Assembly (NCBI GenBank): GCA_050954785.1
Contig: JBPBQO010000108.1
Coordinates: 1-64,000 of the forward strand
Origin: Lichenicola sp050954785
Lineage (GTDB): Bacteria; Pseudomonadota; Alphaproteobacteria; Acetobacterales; Acetobacteraceae
DNA: 64,000 nt
Direction: 5' to 3'
A program made the translations under genes and the position numbers. Below, one piece after another: positions 51,301 through 59,270 of the stretch (the stretch's first letter is position 1; each line of letters begins with the position of its first letter). Below the pieces are notes generated by a model. The model saw only the letters and a program-made list of their open reading frames with translations, ran no database searches and was not told where the DNA came from.

Positions 51301-51755
51301 GCATTGGCGCCCGGCAGCCGGCCCGCATCGAACTGATCCGGCAGGATCCCGTATTTTACCGGTCCGAACAGGGCGGACAGGATGCCGGCGGCGATCAGGC
51401 AGGCGAACAGCAGCGGCACCGATCCGAGTGCCAGAGCGATCAGGGCCACGAGCGCCACCGGAACGTCCGCAAGCTTCAGCCGCCGGACCAGCCGAGCCTT
51501 GTCGCCACCGTCCGCCAGCTCGCCGCCGAGGCCGGAGAACAGGATCGATGGCGCCACGAACGCACCCGCGGCGGCTGCCACCATCCAGCCATGGCTGCCT
51601 GCGCCGGGCATCCACAAGGCCAGCAGCCCGAGTGCATTGCGCAGCAGATTATCGCCGAACGCCGCCAGGAACTGGCACCAGAACAGGGGTGCGAACCGGC
51701 GGGACAGCAGGAGTGGCCTGGTGTCGGGCGCGGGGTCGTGACGGAGCTGGTTCAC
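48321..51755 (-). CDS. Aas-like fusion: MFS + PlsC acyltransferase + AMP-ligase
   Basis: I choose the GTG at 51753-51755, just before NQLRHDPAPDTRPLLLSRRF, where the first helix starts. The 1144-residue product has three parts: an MFS-like membrane domain (about 15-420, LysophospholipidT type), a PlsC acyltransferase (about 450-640 with NHVSWLDA and FPEGRITTTG), and an AMP-binding domain (about 660-1130 with MTSGTSGTPKGVVL and YGVTETAPVLAL). This is the layout of lysophospholipid transporter plus acyltransferase/acyl-ACP synthetase, which flips lyso-lipids inward and re-acylates them. It starts divergently opposite egtB. Confidence 0.88.
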   Translation of the reverse strand: MNQLRHDPAPDTRPLLLSRRFAPLFWCQFLAAFGDNLLRNALGLLALWMPGAGSHGWMVAAAAGAFVAPSILFSGLGGELADGGDKARLVRRLKLADVPVALVALIALALGSVPLLFACLIAAGILSALFGPVKYGILPDQFDAGRLPGANALIEAATFGAILAGALASGLMLDTAGGLEAPARIAVGLALVAATLLAWASARLIPQMRSAAPALRPNPNLAASTISLLRGLGDRPIRRAALANAWFWMVGSAVLSLMPGLVHGRMDGSPALVSLCLCVFAAGIAAGSGLASFLSGGRIILLIAVPGALLTGLSLLDLDYISGIGLHRGDPAIGHVLVCLFLAAVGGGLMAVPTLAAVQAYAAPDRRARSVAGQNVLSALGMALTALALIGGQKAGMTEPALLGIAGLASVLAGLVMLARLSPNPAAELVWLLFRLFYRVELRGAENLPGVRPSASAARHDSVIVTPNHVSWLDAALMFAVMDRPLFAIDGGVSRLWWVRPFLRVVEAVPVDTEHPLSMRRMIEQIRSGRLAVIFPEGRITTTGAIMRVQDGAAMAADKAGAMIVPVRIEGLEATIFSRLSRAQVRRRWFPRVRLTVLPARRLEVRSDLAGRRRREAAGRALQDTLSDMLLATTETGLTLFEAVARAARIHGMGRIAVQDPIRGTLSYRKLLAGAAVLGRKLEPYASTERRIGLMLPNANAAAASILGLASAGIVPVVLNPRAGLAALQAAIDATGFTTLATSRRLVEKARLGPVIEALSARVAILYLEDLPVGFPDRLRGLLQRGRPLLTGSDPDAAAVVLMTSGTSGTPKGVVLSHRNILANIAQVGSRIDFGPADKVLNVLPVFHAFGLTGGMMLPLVHGIPVYLYPSPLDYRTIPAIASSIGATAMFGTNSFLSGYARTAHATDFRTLRLVVAGAEPVTAWTRRIWNEKFGLRILEGYGVTETAPVLALNTPLSSRDGTVGRFLPGLRTRLVPVEGVDEAGRLLVSGPNVMLGYLLPDAPGQLQPPLDGWHDTGDIVSVSAVDGHVTIRGRAARFAKIAGEMVSLAQIERVASELWPDAVSVAVVLADPRKGERILLLTDRPDATRSEFLHQARLAHLPDIALPSELRIAAALPLLGSGKPDIIAATRLATAGQLGERAA

Positions 51756-51933
51756 GGTAAAGTCCCAAGCTGAACGGGCCGGATCATTGTGTTCCGAAAA
51801 CGGTGCCCCATAGTTTAGGCCAGCGCGACACCCCCGGGAATCCCGGGGCCCGGTTCGGTACCGGGATCGCGCTACGGGAACCAAGTCGGGCGATGCCGGC
51901 TTGGGACCTCATCGGGGCGGGGCGGGGCGACCA

Positions 51934-53154
51934 ATGGCACAGACTTTCATGACGATCGACAGTCATTGTACGAGCGTCCTGGCCGAGGCGTTTTCCACGG
52001 TTCGAAATCACACCGAGACACTGAGCGCCGCCCTCTCGCCAGAGGACCAGGTGATCCAGTCGATGGCGGATACCAGCCCGGTCAAGTGGCACCGTGCACA
52101 CACGACCTGGTTCTTCGAGCAGTTCGTGCTTACCCCGCATGCGCCGGATTACGTGCCCTACGATCCGAGCTTCAGCTTCCTGTTCAACTCCTATTACGAG
52201 GCAGTCGGCGCACGACATCCGCGAGCGACCCGCGGCCTGGTCACGCGGCCGAACGCGCATGAGGTCGGCCGCTATCGTGCGCATGTCGATGCCGCCATGC
52301 GGACACTGCTGGCCGATCCGGACACCGCCGGCCGTCTGGACGAGCTGGTGACGCTCGGCCTGAACCACGAGCAGCAGCATCAGGAACTGCTGGTCACCGA
52401 CATGCTGCACGCCTTCGCCCAGAACCCGCTGGCCTGGATCGACGCGGGTCTGGCGGTGCTGCCGGGCTGGCAACCGCTGGCAGGTGCGGTGGGACCGACC
52501 CGTTTCCTCGAGCGCCTCGGCGGCCTGGTGGGCGTCGGGCACACCGGCGACGGCTTCGGCTTCGACAACGAGTTTCCGCGCCATCATCAGGTGCTGCATC
52601 CGCACGCACTCGCCAACCGGCTGGTGCGGAACTCGGAGTGGCTGGAGTTCATGCGCGACGGTGGCTACCGGACGTCGAAGCTGTGGATGTCCGACGGCTG
52701 GGAGCATGCCAGGCGCGAGGCCCTGGACGCGCCGATGCATTGGCGACCGGACGGCGAGGGCGGCTGGCTGACGGTGTCGCCGGCCGGACTGGCGCCGGTC
52801 GACCCGTCGCAGCCGGTCCGGCATGTGAGCTGGTACGAGGCCGATGCCTTCGCGCGCTGGGCCGATGCCAGGTTGCCGACCGAGTCCGAACTCGAGGCGG
52901 CATACGAAGACCTGCCCGAGTTCTTCGGCCATGTCTGGCAGTGGACCAACAGCGCCTACCTGGCCTATCCGCGTTTCCGGCCACAGGAAGGGGCGATCGG
53001 TGAATACAACGGCAAGTTCATGATCAACCAGATGGTGCTGCGTGGCAGTTCCTCGGCAACCCCACCCGGGCACCATCGCGCCAGCTACCGCAACTTCTTC
53101 CAGCCCGAGAAGAGGTGGCAGGTCACCGGCCTGCGTCTGGCGCGCGATCTGTAG
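51934..53154 (+). CDS. egtB: Ergothioneine biosynthesis protein EgtB
   Basis: From ATG 51934 (or 51949), the 406-residue protein has an N-terminal DinB-like domain carrying the iron ligands: His in KWHRAHTTWFFEQF and the HxxxH pair in NHEQQHQELLVTD. The C-terminal FGE-sulfatase domain ends GSSSATPPGHHRASYRNFF and includes LPTESELEAAYEDLP and VWQWTNSAY. EgtB is the iron enzyme that joins hercynine and a thiol donor with oxygen in ergothioneine synthesis. The methyltransferase EgtD is encoded 48 bases downstream, confirming the pathway. No egtC or egtE is next to them, as in short-version clusters where a cysteine is used directly. Confidence 0.93.
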   Translation: MAQTFMTIDSHCTSVLAEAFSTVRNHTETLSAALSPEDQVIQSMADTSPVKWHRAHTTWFFEQFVLTPHAPDYVPYDPSFSFLFNSYYEAVGARHPRATRGLVTRPNAHEVGRYRAHVDAAMRTLLADPDTAGRLDELVTLGLNHEQQHQELLVTDMLHAFAQNPLAWIDAGLAVLPGWQPLAGAVGPTRFLERLGGLVGVGHTGDGFGFDNEFPRHHQVLHPHALANRLVRNSEWLEFMRDGGYRTSKLWMSDGWEHARREALDAPMHWRPDGEGGWLTVSPAGLAPVDPSQPVRHVSWYEADAFARWADARLPTESELEAAYEDLPEFFGHVWQWTNSAYLAYPRFRPQEGAIGEYNGKFMINQMVLRGSSSATPPGHHRASYRNFFQPEKRWQVTGLRLARDL

Positions 53155-53202
53155 GACCAGCATCCGCCGACTGCCGTAGCTCGACACCGTAGGATCGCCC
53201 GC

Positions 53203-54177
53203 ATGCTCGACGACATCGCATCATCAGGCCACGATCCGGAGATCCTGGTTCTCGACGAGATCCTGTCCGGGCTTGGCACCCGGCAGAAGACCTTACCGGC
53301 TAAGCTTTTCTACGATGAGGCCGGTTGTGACCTGTTCAACCGGATCACCCAGCTTCCCGAATACTACGTGACGCGGGCCGAAGTGGCCTTGCTTGACCAG
53401 TATGCCGGCGAGATCGCCGCGCATGCGCCGCGATCGTCCGACCAAGGTGCCGCACTGGTCGAATACGGTGCATCCGACGAGAGCAAGGGTGTCCGGCTGC
53501 TCGACGCCGAGGGTGCACGGTTCGCGGCCTATGTCCCGATCGACATCGCACCCGGCGCGCTGGCGGCGATCTCGGACCGTATGCAATCGGGCCATCCCCG
53601 CCTGACCCTGGCACCCGTCGTCGCCGACTTCCTGCAGCCCCTTGCGCTGCCGGCGAGCGTCGCCGCGTTTCCGGCAATGGGTTTTTTCCCCGGTTCGACG
53701 ATCGGCAACTTCAGGCCGGACATAGTAGTCCGGTTTCTCGAGCAGGCGCGCCGTACCCTTTCGGTCGACGGACGATCCTGCTTCGTCGTCGGCACCGATC
53801 TGCGCAAGGACCCGGCGCGGCTGATTCCGGCCTACGACGATGCGGAGGGCGTAACCGCGTCCTTCAACCGCAACATCCTGAACCACGTGAACCGCATCGC
53901 CGGAGCCGATTTCGATCCCCGGTCGTTTACCCACCGCGCCATCTGGAACGAGCGGGAGGGGCGCATCGAGATGCACCTGCAGAGCCGCGTCGCGCAGACG
54001 GTGCGGCTGGCTGGCCGCACCATCCGCTTCTCGCCGGGCGAGACCATCCACACCGAAGATAGCTACAAGCATACACGCGACGGCTTCATGAGCCTGGCCA
54101 CCAAGGCGGGATGGCGTTCAGACGGCTTCTGGACCGATCCGGACGGACTGTTCGGGATGCATCTGCTTATCGGCTGA
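53203..54177 (+). CDS. egtD: L-histidine N-alpha-methyltransferase EgtD
   Basis: The 324-residue protein contains LPAKLFYDEAGCDLFNRITQLPEYYVTRAE in pieces diagnostic of EgtD (KFFYDxxGSxLFxxItxLPEYYxTR), LVEYGASDESKGVRLL for SAM, FPGSTIGNFRP, and the histidine-binding HTEDSYKHT near the C-terminus. It trimethylates histidine to hercynine, the substrate of EgtB. The gene follows egtB closely. Its last 60 bases overlap, antisense, the end of the convergent barrel-domain gene. Confidence 0.94.
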   Translation: MLDDIASSGHDPEILVLDEILSGLGTRQKTLPAKLFYDEAGCDLFNRITQLPEYYVTRAEVALLDQYAGEIAAHAPRSSDQGAALVEYGASDESKGVRLLDAEGARFAAYVPIDIAPGALAAISDRMQSGHPRLTLAPVVADFLQPLALPASVAAFPAMGFFPGSTIGNFRPDIVVRFLEQARRTLSVDGRSCFVVGTDLRKDPARLIPAYDDAEGVTASFNRNILNHVNRIAGADFDPRSFTHRAIWNEREGRIEMHLQSRVAQTVRLAGRTIRFSPGETIHTEDSYKHTRDGFMSLATKAGWRSDGFWTDPDGLFGMHLLIG

Positions 54178-54798
54178 CGCGATGCTCTCGCAGCCCGACT
54201 GCTTGCTGGCCAGCACCTCGGCCTTGCGGATCTCGGGCATGGCATCGAGATACCGGCCGACCTGCTCGCCGATGCCGGCGGCGATCTTTCCCTGCAGATG
54301 CGCGTCCCGAGATGCCTCGTTGCCGAAAAAATCGACGATGGCGAAGCTGTTCGGCCCGATCCGCAGGGCATACCAGGCGAGCGTTCCGACTTCCGCATCG
54401 GCCAACGCCTTGGCACCGACCAGGAACTCCCCGAAATCGCGTCCCTGGCCGAGCCTGGTTTCGATCAGGACATAGAGCGCCAGCTTTGCCTGCGCCGTGC
54501 CGTTCGGCAGCTTGGCGGCGATGATCTCGGACGACGACATGTCGGGCAAGCCGTTGAGGCTGGTGAAGCTCTTGAACACCAGGCTGCGCCCGACCTCGCC
54601 GGCCATGTGCTTGAGCCGGCCGAGCTGGCCATCGAAGGTGTCGAAGATCGCGAAATTCCGCTCGTCGAACCGCAGCGCGTACCAGTCACGTGTGTCCGGC
54701 TCGTTCCTGGCGGTGTCCAGGGCGGCTTTCAGGAAGTCGACGGTTTCGGCTTCACTGCCGGCCTTGGCTTCGATCTCCACGAACAGGGCCTTGGGCAT
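54118..54798 (-). CDS. Tandem ABM/dimeric alpha-beta barrel protein
   Basis: Start ATG 54796-54798 gives a 226-residue protein with two homologous halves: MPKALFVEIEAKAGSEAETV with WYALRFDERNFAIFDTFDG, and KLALYVLIETRLGQGRDFGEF with WYALRIGPNSFAIVDFFGN. Each is an antibiotic-biosynthesis-monooxygenase-type ferredoxin fold, so the protein forms a pseudo-dimer barrel. This family includes quinol monooxygenases and stress-related enzymes; no catalytic residue is obvious. The last 20 codons extend into egtD on the opposite strand. Only inference links it to redox stress alongside ergothioneine. Confidence 0.72.
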   Translation of the reverse strand: MPKALFVEIEAKAGSEAETVDFLKAALDTARNEPDTRDWYALRFDERNFAIFDTFDGQLGRLKHMAGEVGRSLVFKSFTSLNGLPDMSSSEIIAAKLPNGTAQAKLALYVLIETRLGQGRDFGEFLVGAKALADAEVGTLAWYALRIGPNSFAIVDFFGNEASRDAHLQGKIAAGIGEQVGRYLDAMPEIRKAEVLASKQSGCESIASADKQMHPEQSVRIGPEAV

Positions 54799-54897
54799 GG
54801 TCGTATTCTCCTGTGGCGACGTCTCGTCCGCTGTAAAGAGCCGCAGCACCGAAGCGGTTTCATCGCGCGATTCGGCCGCACCGGAAGGGAGACAGCA

Positions 54898-55914
54898 ATG
54901 GACGCGCATCTGGTTGAGGTGACTCGCGGCGGGCGTGTGGAATCCTCGCATACGGGCAGCGCCATCGTGGTGGATGCCGATGGAGCGGTGCTGTTCCAGG
55001 CCGGCGATATCGAGGCGCCGGTCTTTACGCGGTCCGCTATCAAGGCCCTGCTGGCGCTGCCGCTGGTCGAGACCGGTGCCGCGGATCGTCTCGGCCTATC
55101 CGACGCCGAGCTGGCACTGGCCTGCGCGTCGCATGTCGGCGAACCGATCCACGCGCAGACCGCCGCCTCGATGCTGCGCAAGGCAGGCCAGGATCCGGGA
55201 TGTCTCGAATGCGGCATCCACTGGCCGACCAGCCGGGCCGGTCAGCGGGCATTGTTCGAGGCCGGGCAGGAACCGTCGATGCTGCACAACAACTGCTCGG
55301 GCAAGCATGCCGGGTTCGTCTGCCTTGCCTGTGACAACGGCGATGCACTGGCAGGCTACGTGCGCCCTGAACATGCGGTCATGCGCCAGGTCACCGAGGC
55401 GGCCGCGGACATGACCGGAGCCCGCATGGACGCGGATAATCGCGCCATCGATGGTTGCTCGATCCCGACCTACGCGATCCCGTTGCGGTCGCTGGCGCTC
55501 GGTTTCGCACGCTTCGGCAGCGGTGTCGGGCTCCATCCGGATCGTGCCCGCGCAACGGCCCGACTACGCCGGGCGGTCGCGGCCAACCCGGTGCTGGTTG
55601 CGGGCGAGGGACGCTTCGATACGCGACTGATGCAGGCGTTCGGCCTGTCCGTGTTCAGCAAGATGGGAGCGGAAGGCATGCATGTCGTGTCGCTGCCGGA
55701 GCAGGGGCTGGGGATCGCGGTCAAGTGCTCGGACGGCGCATCGCGGGCGGCCGAGGTCGCGATCGCAGCACTGGTCGCCCGCTACATCGAGGCAACGCCG
55801 GAACAGTATGCGGTGCTGGAGTCCTGCATGCGTCCGGATTTGCGCAACTGGAACGGCATCGAGGTTGGCGGATTGCGTCCAGCACCTGCTCTCGTTCACG
55901 ACAAACAGGCATAG
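54898..55914 (+). CDS. L-asparaginase of the Rhizobium etli class (class 3)
   Basis: From ATG 54898, the 338-residue enzyme shows the full active site of R. etli-type asparaginases: Ser46 and Lys49 in RSAIK (SxxK), Cys133 and Lys136 in NNCSGKHAGFV, Cys187 in DGCSIPT. These sit exactly two positions before the numbering in R. etli ReAV (48, 51, 135, 138, 189). It hydrolyses asparagine to aspartate and ammonia and probably binds zinc through the two cysteines and the lysine. It is divergent from the barrel protein and preceded by an AGGGAGA ribosome site. Confidence 0.92.
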   Translation: MDAHLVEVTRGGRVESSHTGSAIVVDADGAVLFQAGDIEAPVFTRSAIKALLALPLVETGAADRLGLSDAELALACASHVGEPIHAQTAASMLRKAGQDPGCLECGIHWPTSRAGQRALFEAGQEPSMLHNNCSGKHAGFVCLACDNGDALAGYVRPEHAVMRQVTEAAADMTGARMDADNRAIDGCSIPTYAIPLRSLALGFARFGSGVGLHPDRARATARLRRAVAANPVLVAGEGRFDTRLMQAFGLSVFSKMGAEGMHVVSLPEQGLGIAVKCSDGASRAAEVAIAALVARYIEATPEQYAVLESCMRPDLRNWNGIEVGGLRPAPALVHDKQA

Positions 55915-56053
55915 GCTGACTACGAACCCAACGGGCCGATCACGTTTTCTCTTGTATGGTCATGGCGAGAAACAAACAGGCGCCAATCGTCTTTTGCGTC
56001 GATCGCGCGATGTCGGGCCAGTCCTGCACGCGTTCACTCGCGGAGACTACCCG

Positions 56054-56968
56054 ATGAAGCCGTGTTTATTCGCCATTCCGGCCCTGCTGGGCCTTGCCGT
56101 TGCAGCACCTGCACTGGCGCAGCAACTTCCGACCGTCGCCCAGGCTCAAGCGGCCGATACCCGCCAGGGCAGTTATTTCGACGCATACGGATCGACCATC
56201 TTCTACCAGGTCAGCGGTAGCGGCACCCCCCTGGTGCTGATCCACGGCTATCCGTTGTCCGGTGCGCTTTTTTCCTATCAGCAGGCGGCGCTGTCATCGC
56301 GCTTCACGGTCATCACGCTGGATCTGCCCGGCTTCGGCAAGTCGTCGCCGGCGGTTGGTGGTAATGGTTCGCCGGCCTTGTATGCGCGTTACGTGCTGGC
56401 CCTGATGGACCATCTCAACCTGCCGAAGGCCATTATCGGCGGCCACTCGATGGGCGGTATCATCACCGAGGAGCTCTATCGCGAGGCGCCGTCCCGTTTC
56501 TCCGGCATGATTCTGATCGACACCGTGGCGCAGGCGGCGCCGATCGTCGAACAAGCCGAGTGGGCGGGCTACGCCATCCAGTCGGCACGCCAGGGCGTAC
56601 CGTCGGTCCTTCCCAACATCGTCCCGATGCTGCTGACCGGGAATACCCTGCTGACCCAGCCGGCGGCCGGAACGGCGATCCAGGACATCATTGCCGAGGC
56701 GTCCGAGAGTGGCATGGTCATCGGTGCGGAAGCGCTGGCGCTGCGGCCGGACTATACCAGCCTGCTGAGCACGATCGCGGTCCCGGCGCTGGTGGTCGAA
56801 GGCGTCGATGACGGGGTGTATCCGTTCCCGATCGCCCAGGCGATCCAGACGAGCATCCCTGGCTCGACCCTCTCGCTGATCCCGAACGCAGCCCATGTCA
56901 GCATCTTCGAGCAGCCGGATGCGGCCAACCAGGCGATCACCGCCTGGGCGAACGCATCCCAGCTATAG
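56054..56968 (+). CDS. Secreted alpha/beta hydrolase
   Basis: The 304-residue product starts with a signal peptide (LFAIPALLGLAVAAPALAQ). The fold is that of the HGxPL oxyanion loop enzymes: LVLIHGYPLSGALFSYQ, LDLPGFGKSSP, the nucleophile elbow GGHSMGG (about residue 136), acid Asp in VEGVDDGVYPF and His in NAAHVSIFEQPD. Relatives are haloperoxidase-like and lactonase esterases; the periplasmic location is unusual for them. It is followed by a strong bidirectional hairpin. Confidence 0.87.
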   Translation: MKPCLFAIPALLGLAVAAPALAQQLPTVAQAQAADTRQGSYFDAYGSTIFYQVSGSGTPLVLIHGYPLSGALFSYQQAALSSRFTVITLDLPGFGKSSPAVGGNGSPALYARYVLALMDHLNLPKAIIGGHSMGGIITEELYREAPSRFSGMILIDTVAQAAPIVEQAEWAGYAIQSARQGVPSVLPNIVPMLLTGNTLLTQPAAGTAIQDIIAEASESGMVIGAEALALRPDYTSLLSTIAVPALVVEGVDDGVYPFPIAQAIQTSIPGSTLSLIPNAAHVSIFEQPDAANQAITAWANASQL

Positions 56969-56977
56969 GCATGCTCA

Positions 56978-57009
56978 GGCGGCATGCGGGAATGTCTCCG
57001 CATGCCGCC
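56978..57009. terminator. Bidirectional hairpin terminator
   Basis: GGCGGCATGCGG (56978-56989) pairs perfectly with CCGCATGCCGCC (56998-57009) around an 8-base loop. It lies between the convergent hydrolase and FocA-type genes and has no T-run, so it is a likely shared stop or end-protecting stem. Confidence 0.65.
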
Positions 57010-57018
57010 CGGTCCGCA

Positions 57019-57855
57019 TCAGCCGCGCAGGCCGGCTGTCTGAGCGGGATCCTGGGACGATGCGACGATGCCGCGCCCATAGGTGAAATAGAGCGCCCCG
57101 CCGGTGAGAACGAAGGCGCCTACAGCGTTGCCGATCGTCACCGGGATCTCGTTCCACAGCCACCAGTCGACCATCGTCACGTGCGCGCCGAACATCATGC
57201 CGACCGGGATGGCGAACATGTTGACCACGCTATGTTCGAAGCCCTGGCTCACGAAGATGAAGATCGGCAGCCAGGCGCCTAGGATCTTTCCGAACGTCGA
57301 GGTGGAGGCGAGCCCCATCACCGAGCCCAGGCTGACCATCCAGTTGCACAGGATCGCCTTGACGAACACGGTGAGCATCCCGGCCATGCCGAACGCTTCG
57401 TAGGCAGTGGTCTTGGTGACCGCGAGAGCACGCAGCTTGTCGCCGATCACTCCTCCGGTGGTATTGCCGGCCTCGGTCGCGGCGATCCAGAACAGCACCG
57501 CATAGAGCAGGCTGCCGAGCAGATTGCCGAGAAACACCAGTCCCCAGTTGCGAAGCATGGCGCCCCAACCGATGCGGCCCGCGAACAAGGCGGTCGGCAG
57601 CACGCCGAGATTGCCGGTCAGCAGTTCCATGCCGAGCACCACGATGAGTGCGAACCCGGCCGGGAACAGCAGGGCGCCGACGATGAACTGGCCGGTCTGT
57701 GCCGCGACCAGGAAGGCCATCGAGGTCACGAACGCCAGGTAGGCGCCGGCGAGGATCGCCCGGACCAGCAGGTCGGCTGCCGGCAGCCGGGCCTTGATCA
57801 CGCCGGACTCGATCATGCTGCTGACGATCTGGGCGGGTTTGACGTAATCGGACAC
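57019..57855 (-). CDS. FocA/NirC-type formate/nitrite channel
   Basis: The 278-residue protein has six membrane helices with the FNT pattern: GAYLAFVTSMAFLVAAQ, FALIVVLGMELLTGN (the L-T-G-N signature), NWGLVFLGNLLGSLL, AILCNWMVSLGSVMG (the C-N-W motif of the second repeat), and GFEHSVVNMFAIPVGMMFG with the conserved central histidine in FEHSVVNM. It conducts formate, nitrite or hydrosulfide as a pentamer. No formate or nitrite enzymes sit beside it, so the physiological anion is unknown. Confidence 0.92.
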   Translation of the reverse strand: MSDYVKPAQIVSSMIESGVIKARLPAADLLVRAILAGAYLAFVTSMAFLVAAQTGQFIVGALLFPAGFALIVVLGMELLTGNLGVLPTALFAGRIGWGAMLRNWGLVFLGNLLGSLLYAVLFWIAATEAGNTTGGVIGDKLRALAVTKTTAYEAFGMAGMLTVFVKAILCNWMVSLGSVMGLASTSTFGKILGAWLPIFIFVSQGFEHSVVNMFAIPVGMMFGAHVTMVDWWLWNEIPVTIGNAVGAFVLTGGALYFTYGRGIVASSQDPAQTAGLRG

Positions 57856-57897
57856 GCTGTCGTTCCTTGGATAAGAGAGTTGTGGACGAGTGCTGGT

Positions 57898-58320
57898 TCA
57901 GTCGCCGTCCGGCCGGCCACGCATGCGCTTGGTGTCCGACCGCTGCGACTTGCCTTCGAGGCGCCGTTCCTTGGAGCCTCGTGTCGGTCTGGTCGGTCTG
58001 CGTTTCGGAGGGGGTGGCAAGGCGGCTTCGCGAATCAACGCAAACAAACGTTCCTGGGCATCTACACGGTTACGTTCACGCGTGCGATGTCGTTGCGCGG
58101 TGATGACGATAACACCATCGTTGGTCAATCGCTGGCCGGCGAGCTGTTCGAGACGGGCCCGAACCGGGTCGGGCAGGCTTGTGGAGCGTCTCGCGTCGAA
58201 GCGAAGCTGGACCGCGGTCTCGACCTTCTGGATGTTCTGGCCGCCGGCACCGGACGACCGCATGAACGTTTCATGCAGCTCGTCCTCGTTGACGGATATT
58301 CGCGCCGTAACCGGGATCAA
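57898..58320 (-). CDS. arfB: Ribosome-rescue peptidyl-tRNA hydrolase ArfB
   Basis: The product is about 140 residues: VTARISVNEDELHETFMRSS then GAGGQNIQKVETAVQLRFD with the catalytic GGQ of class-I release factors, and a basic C-terminal tail (PPPPKRRPTRPTRGSKERR) that enters the ribosome mRNA channel. This is ArfB, which frees stalled ribosomes by hydrolysing peptidyl-tRNA. The start is unclear: no ATG or GTG lies near; I use TTG 58318-58320. AAGGAG is found 15 bases earlier, and an ATC codon would be at ideal spacing from it, an unusual start. Confidence 0.82.
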   Translation of the reverse strand: MIPVTARISVNEDELHETFMRSSGAGGQNIQKVETAVQLRFDARRSTSLPDPVRARLEQLAGQRLTNDGVIVITAQRHRTRERNRVDAQERLFALIREAALPPPPKRRPTRPTRGSKERRLEGKSQRSDTKRMRGRPDGD

Positions 58321-58423
58321 GGCGATGACGTCGTCTCCTTGATGATCCGCGGCGGAAGCTGACCTATTGTGCCGTCGGCCACCGACCGAGGCAATCGGCC
58401 GCGGCCCGCCGCAGGAGAACCAG

Positions 58424-58810
58424 ATGAACGAGCGATATGAAGCGTCGGAGAGCCGGGGGCCCAGGCTGTTGTCCATGACCCTGGCATTGATCGGATCGCT
58501 GGCGCTGGTTCAGCCCGGCCACGCCGCTCAACCCCAGGGCACGATGAACGACACCGGGTGCGACAATTTCGCGCGGCTGCATCGCTACGCCGAAGCGTCG
58601 AAAGCCTTGTGCGAGGAGGGGCGGCAGGTGAAGCCCGGCCCGATGACGGCGCAGATCCTTGCGCAATGCCGCGCCCTGCAGGGCGACCGGTTCGACCGGC
58701 AGCCGGTCACCGACATGATGGACACTCTCACCAGGCAGATCGGCAGCCAGGGGATCGGCAATGCATGTCAGGCCGCCAGTGCGCAGGCCTGGAACCTGAT
58801 CAGTCAGTAG
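58424..58810 (+). CDS. Small secreted protein, unknown
   Basis: ATG 58424 has GCAGGAG eight bases upstream. The 128-residue product begins with a charged stretch and then a signal-type hydrophobic segment (LLSMTLALIGSLALVQPGHA, cut near HAA). The mature 80 residues are helical with four cysteines (TGCDNF, KALCEEG, AQCRAL, NACQAA) that may pair. No family recognised. It is divergent from arfB and its last 11 bases overlap the end of the convergent receiver gene. Confidence 0.65.
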   Translation: MNERYEASESRGPRLLSMTLALIGSLALVQPGHAAQPQGTMNDTGCDNFARLHRYAEASKALCEEGRQVKPGPMTAQILAQCRALQGDRFDRQPVTDMMDTLTRQIGSQGIGNACQAASAQAWNLISQ

Positions 58811-59270
58811 TCGCGGCAAATCCTGGCGATGATCCCGGACGGCGCATCGTTTGTAGCAAAGCTGCCGACGGACGTTCGTCGAGCATCGATGCCAGCGTGG
58901 CCACGAGTGCCCGCCCGCTGAGCGGCTTTTCGTAGCGTGGGTAGTCCCGGTAGCGCACCTCGACGACATCGCAGTGATAGCCGGTGGTGAACACGAACGG
59001 GATCGCGCGGTCGATCAACGCGTCGGCGATCGGGTATGATCGTACTCCGTGCAGATCGACATCGAGCAATGCGATATCGATCGCGAGGCTGGGCTGGCTG
59101 GCCATGGCCAGCGCCTCGGTGGCCCAGCCGATCGGTCCGATCACGTCGGCACCGACGCTCTGGAGCAGTTCGGACAACGCGTCGCCGATCAGGAAATCGT
59201 CCTCGACCACCAATACTCGGCGGTTTTGCAAGCAGCCTGGGGAACCGATTGATGCTTCAGCCATGTCCAT
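58800..59270 (-). CDS. Receiver-domain protein downstream of the hybrid kinase
   Basis: The 156-residue protein is one receiver domain (RVLVVEDDFLIGDALSELL, phosphoacceptor in IALLDVDLHGVR, FVFTTGYH, and the Lys in YEKPLSGR) plus a short C-terminal tail. Its start overlaps the kinase stop (59257), so the two are translationally coupled, and it is the natural phosphoacceptor of that kinase. HWE kinases often work through such stand-alone receivers in the general stress response. Two ATGs (59270, 59264) are possible. Confidence 0.88.
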   Translation of the reverse strand: MDMAEASIGSPGCLQNRRVLVVEDDFLIGDALSELLQSVGADVIGPIGWATEALAMASQPSLAIDIALLDVDLHGVRSYPIADALIDRAIPFVFTTGYHCDVVEVRYRDYPRYEKPLSGRALVATLASMLDERPSAALLQTMRRPGSSPGFAATTD

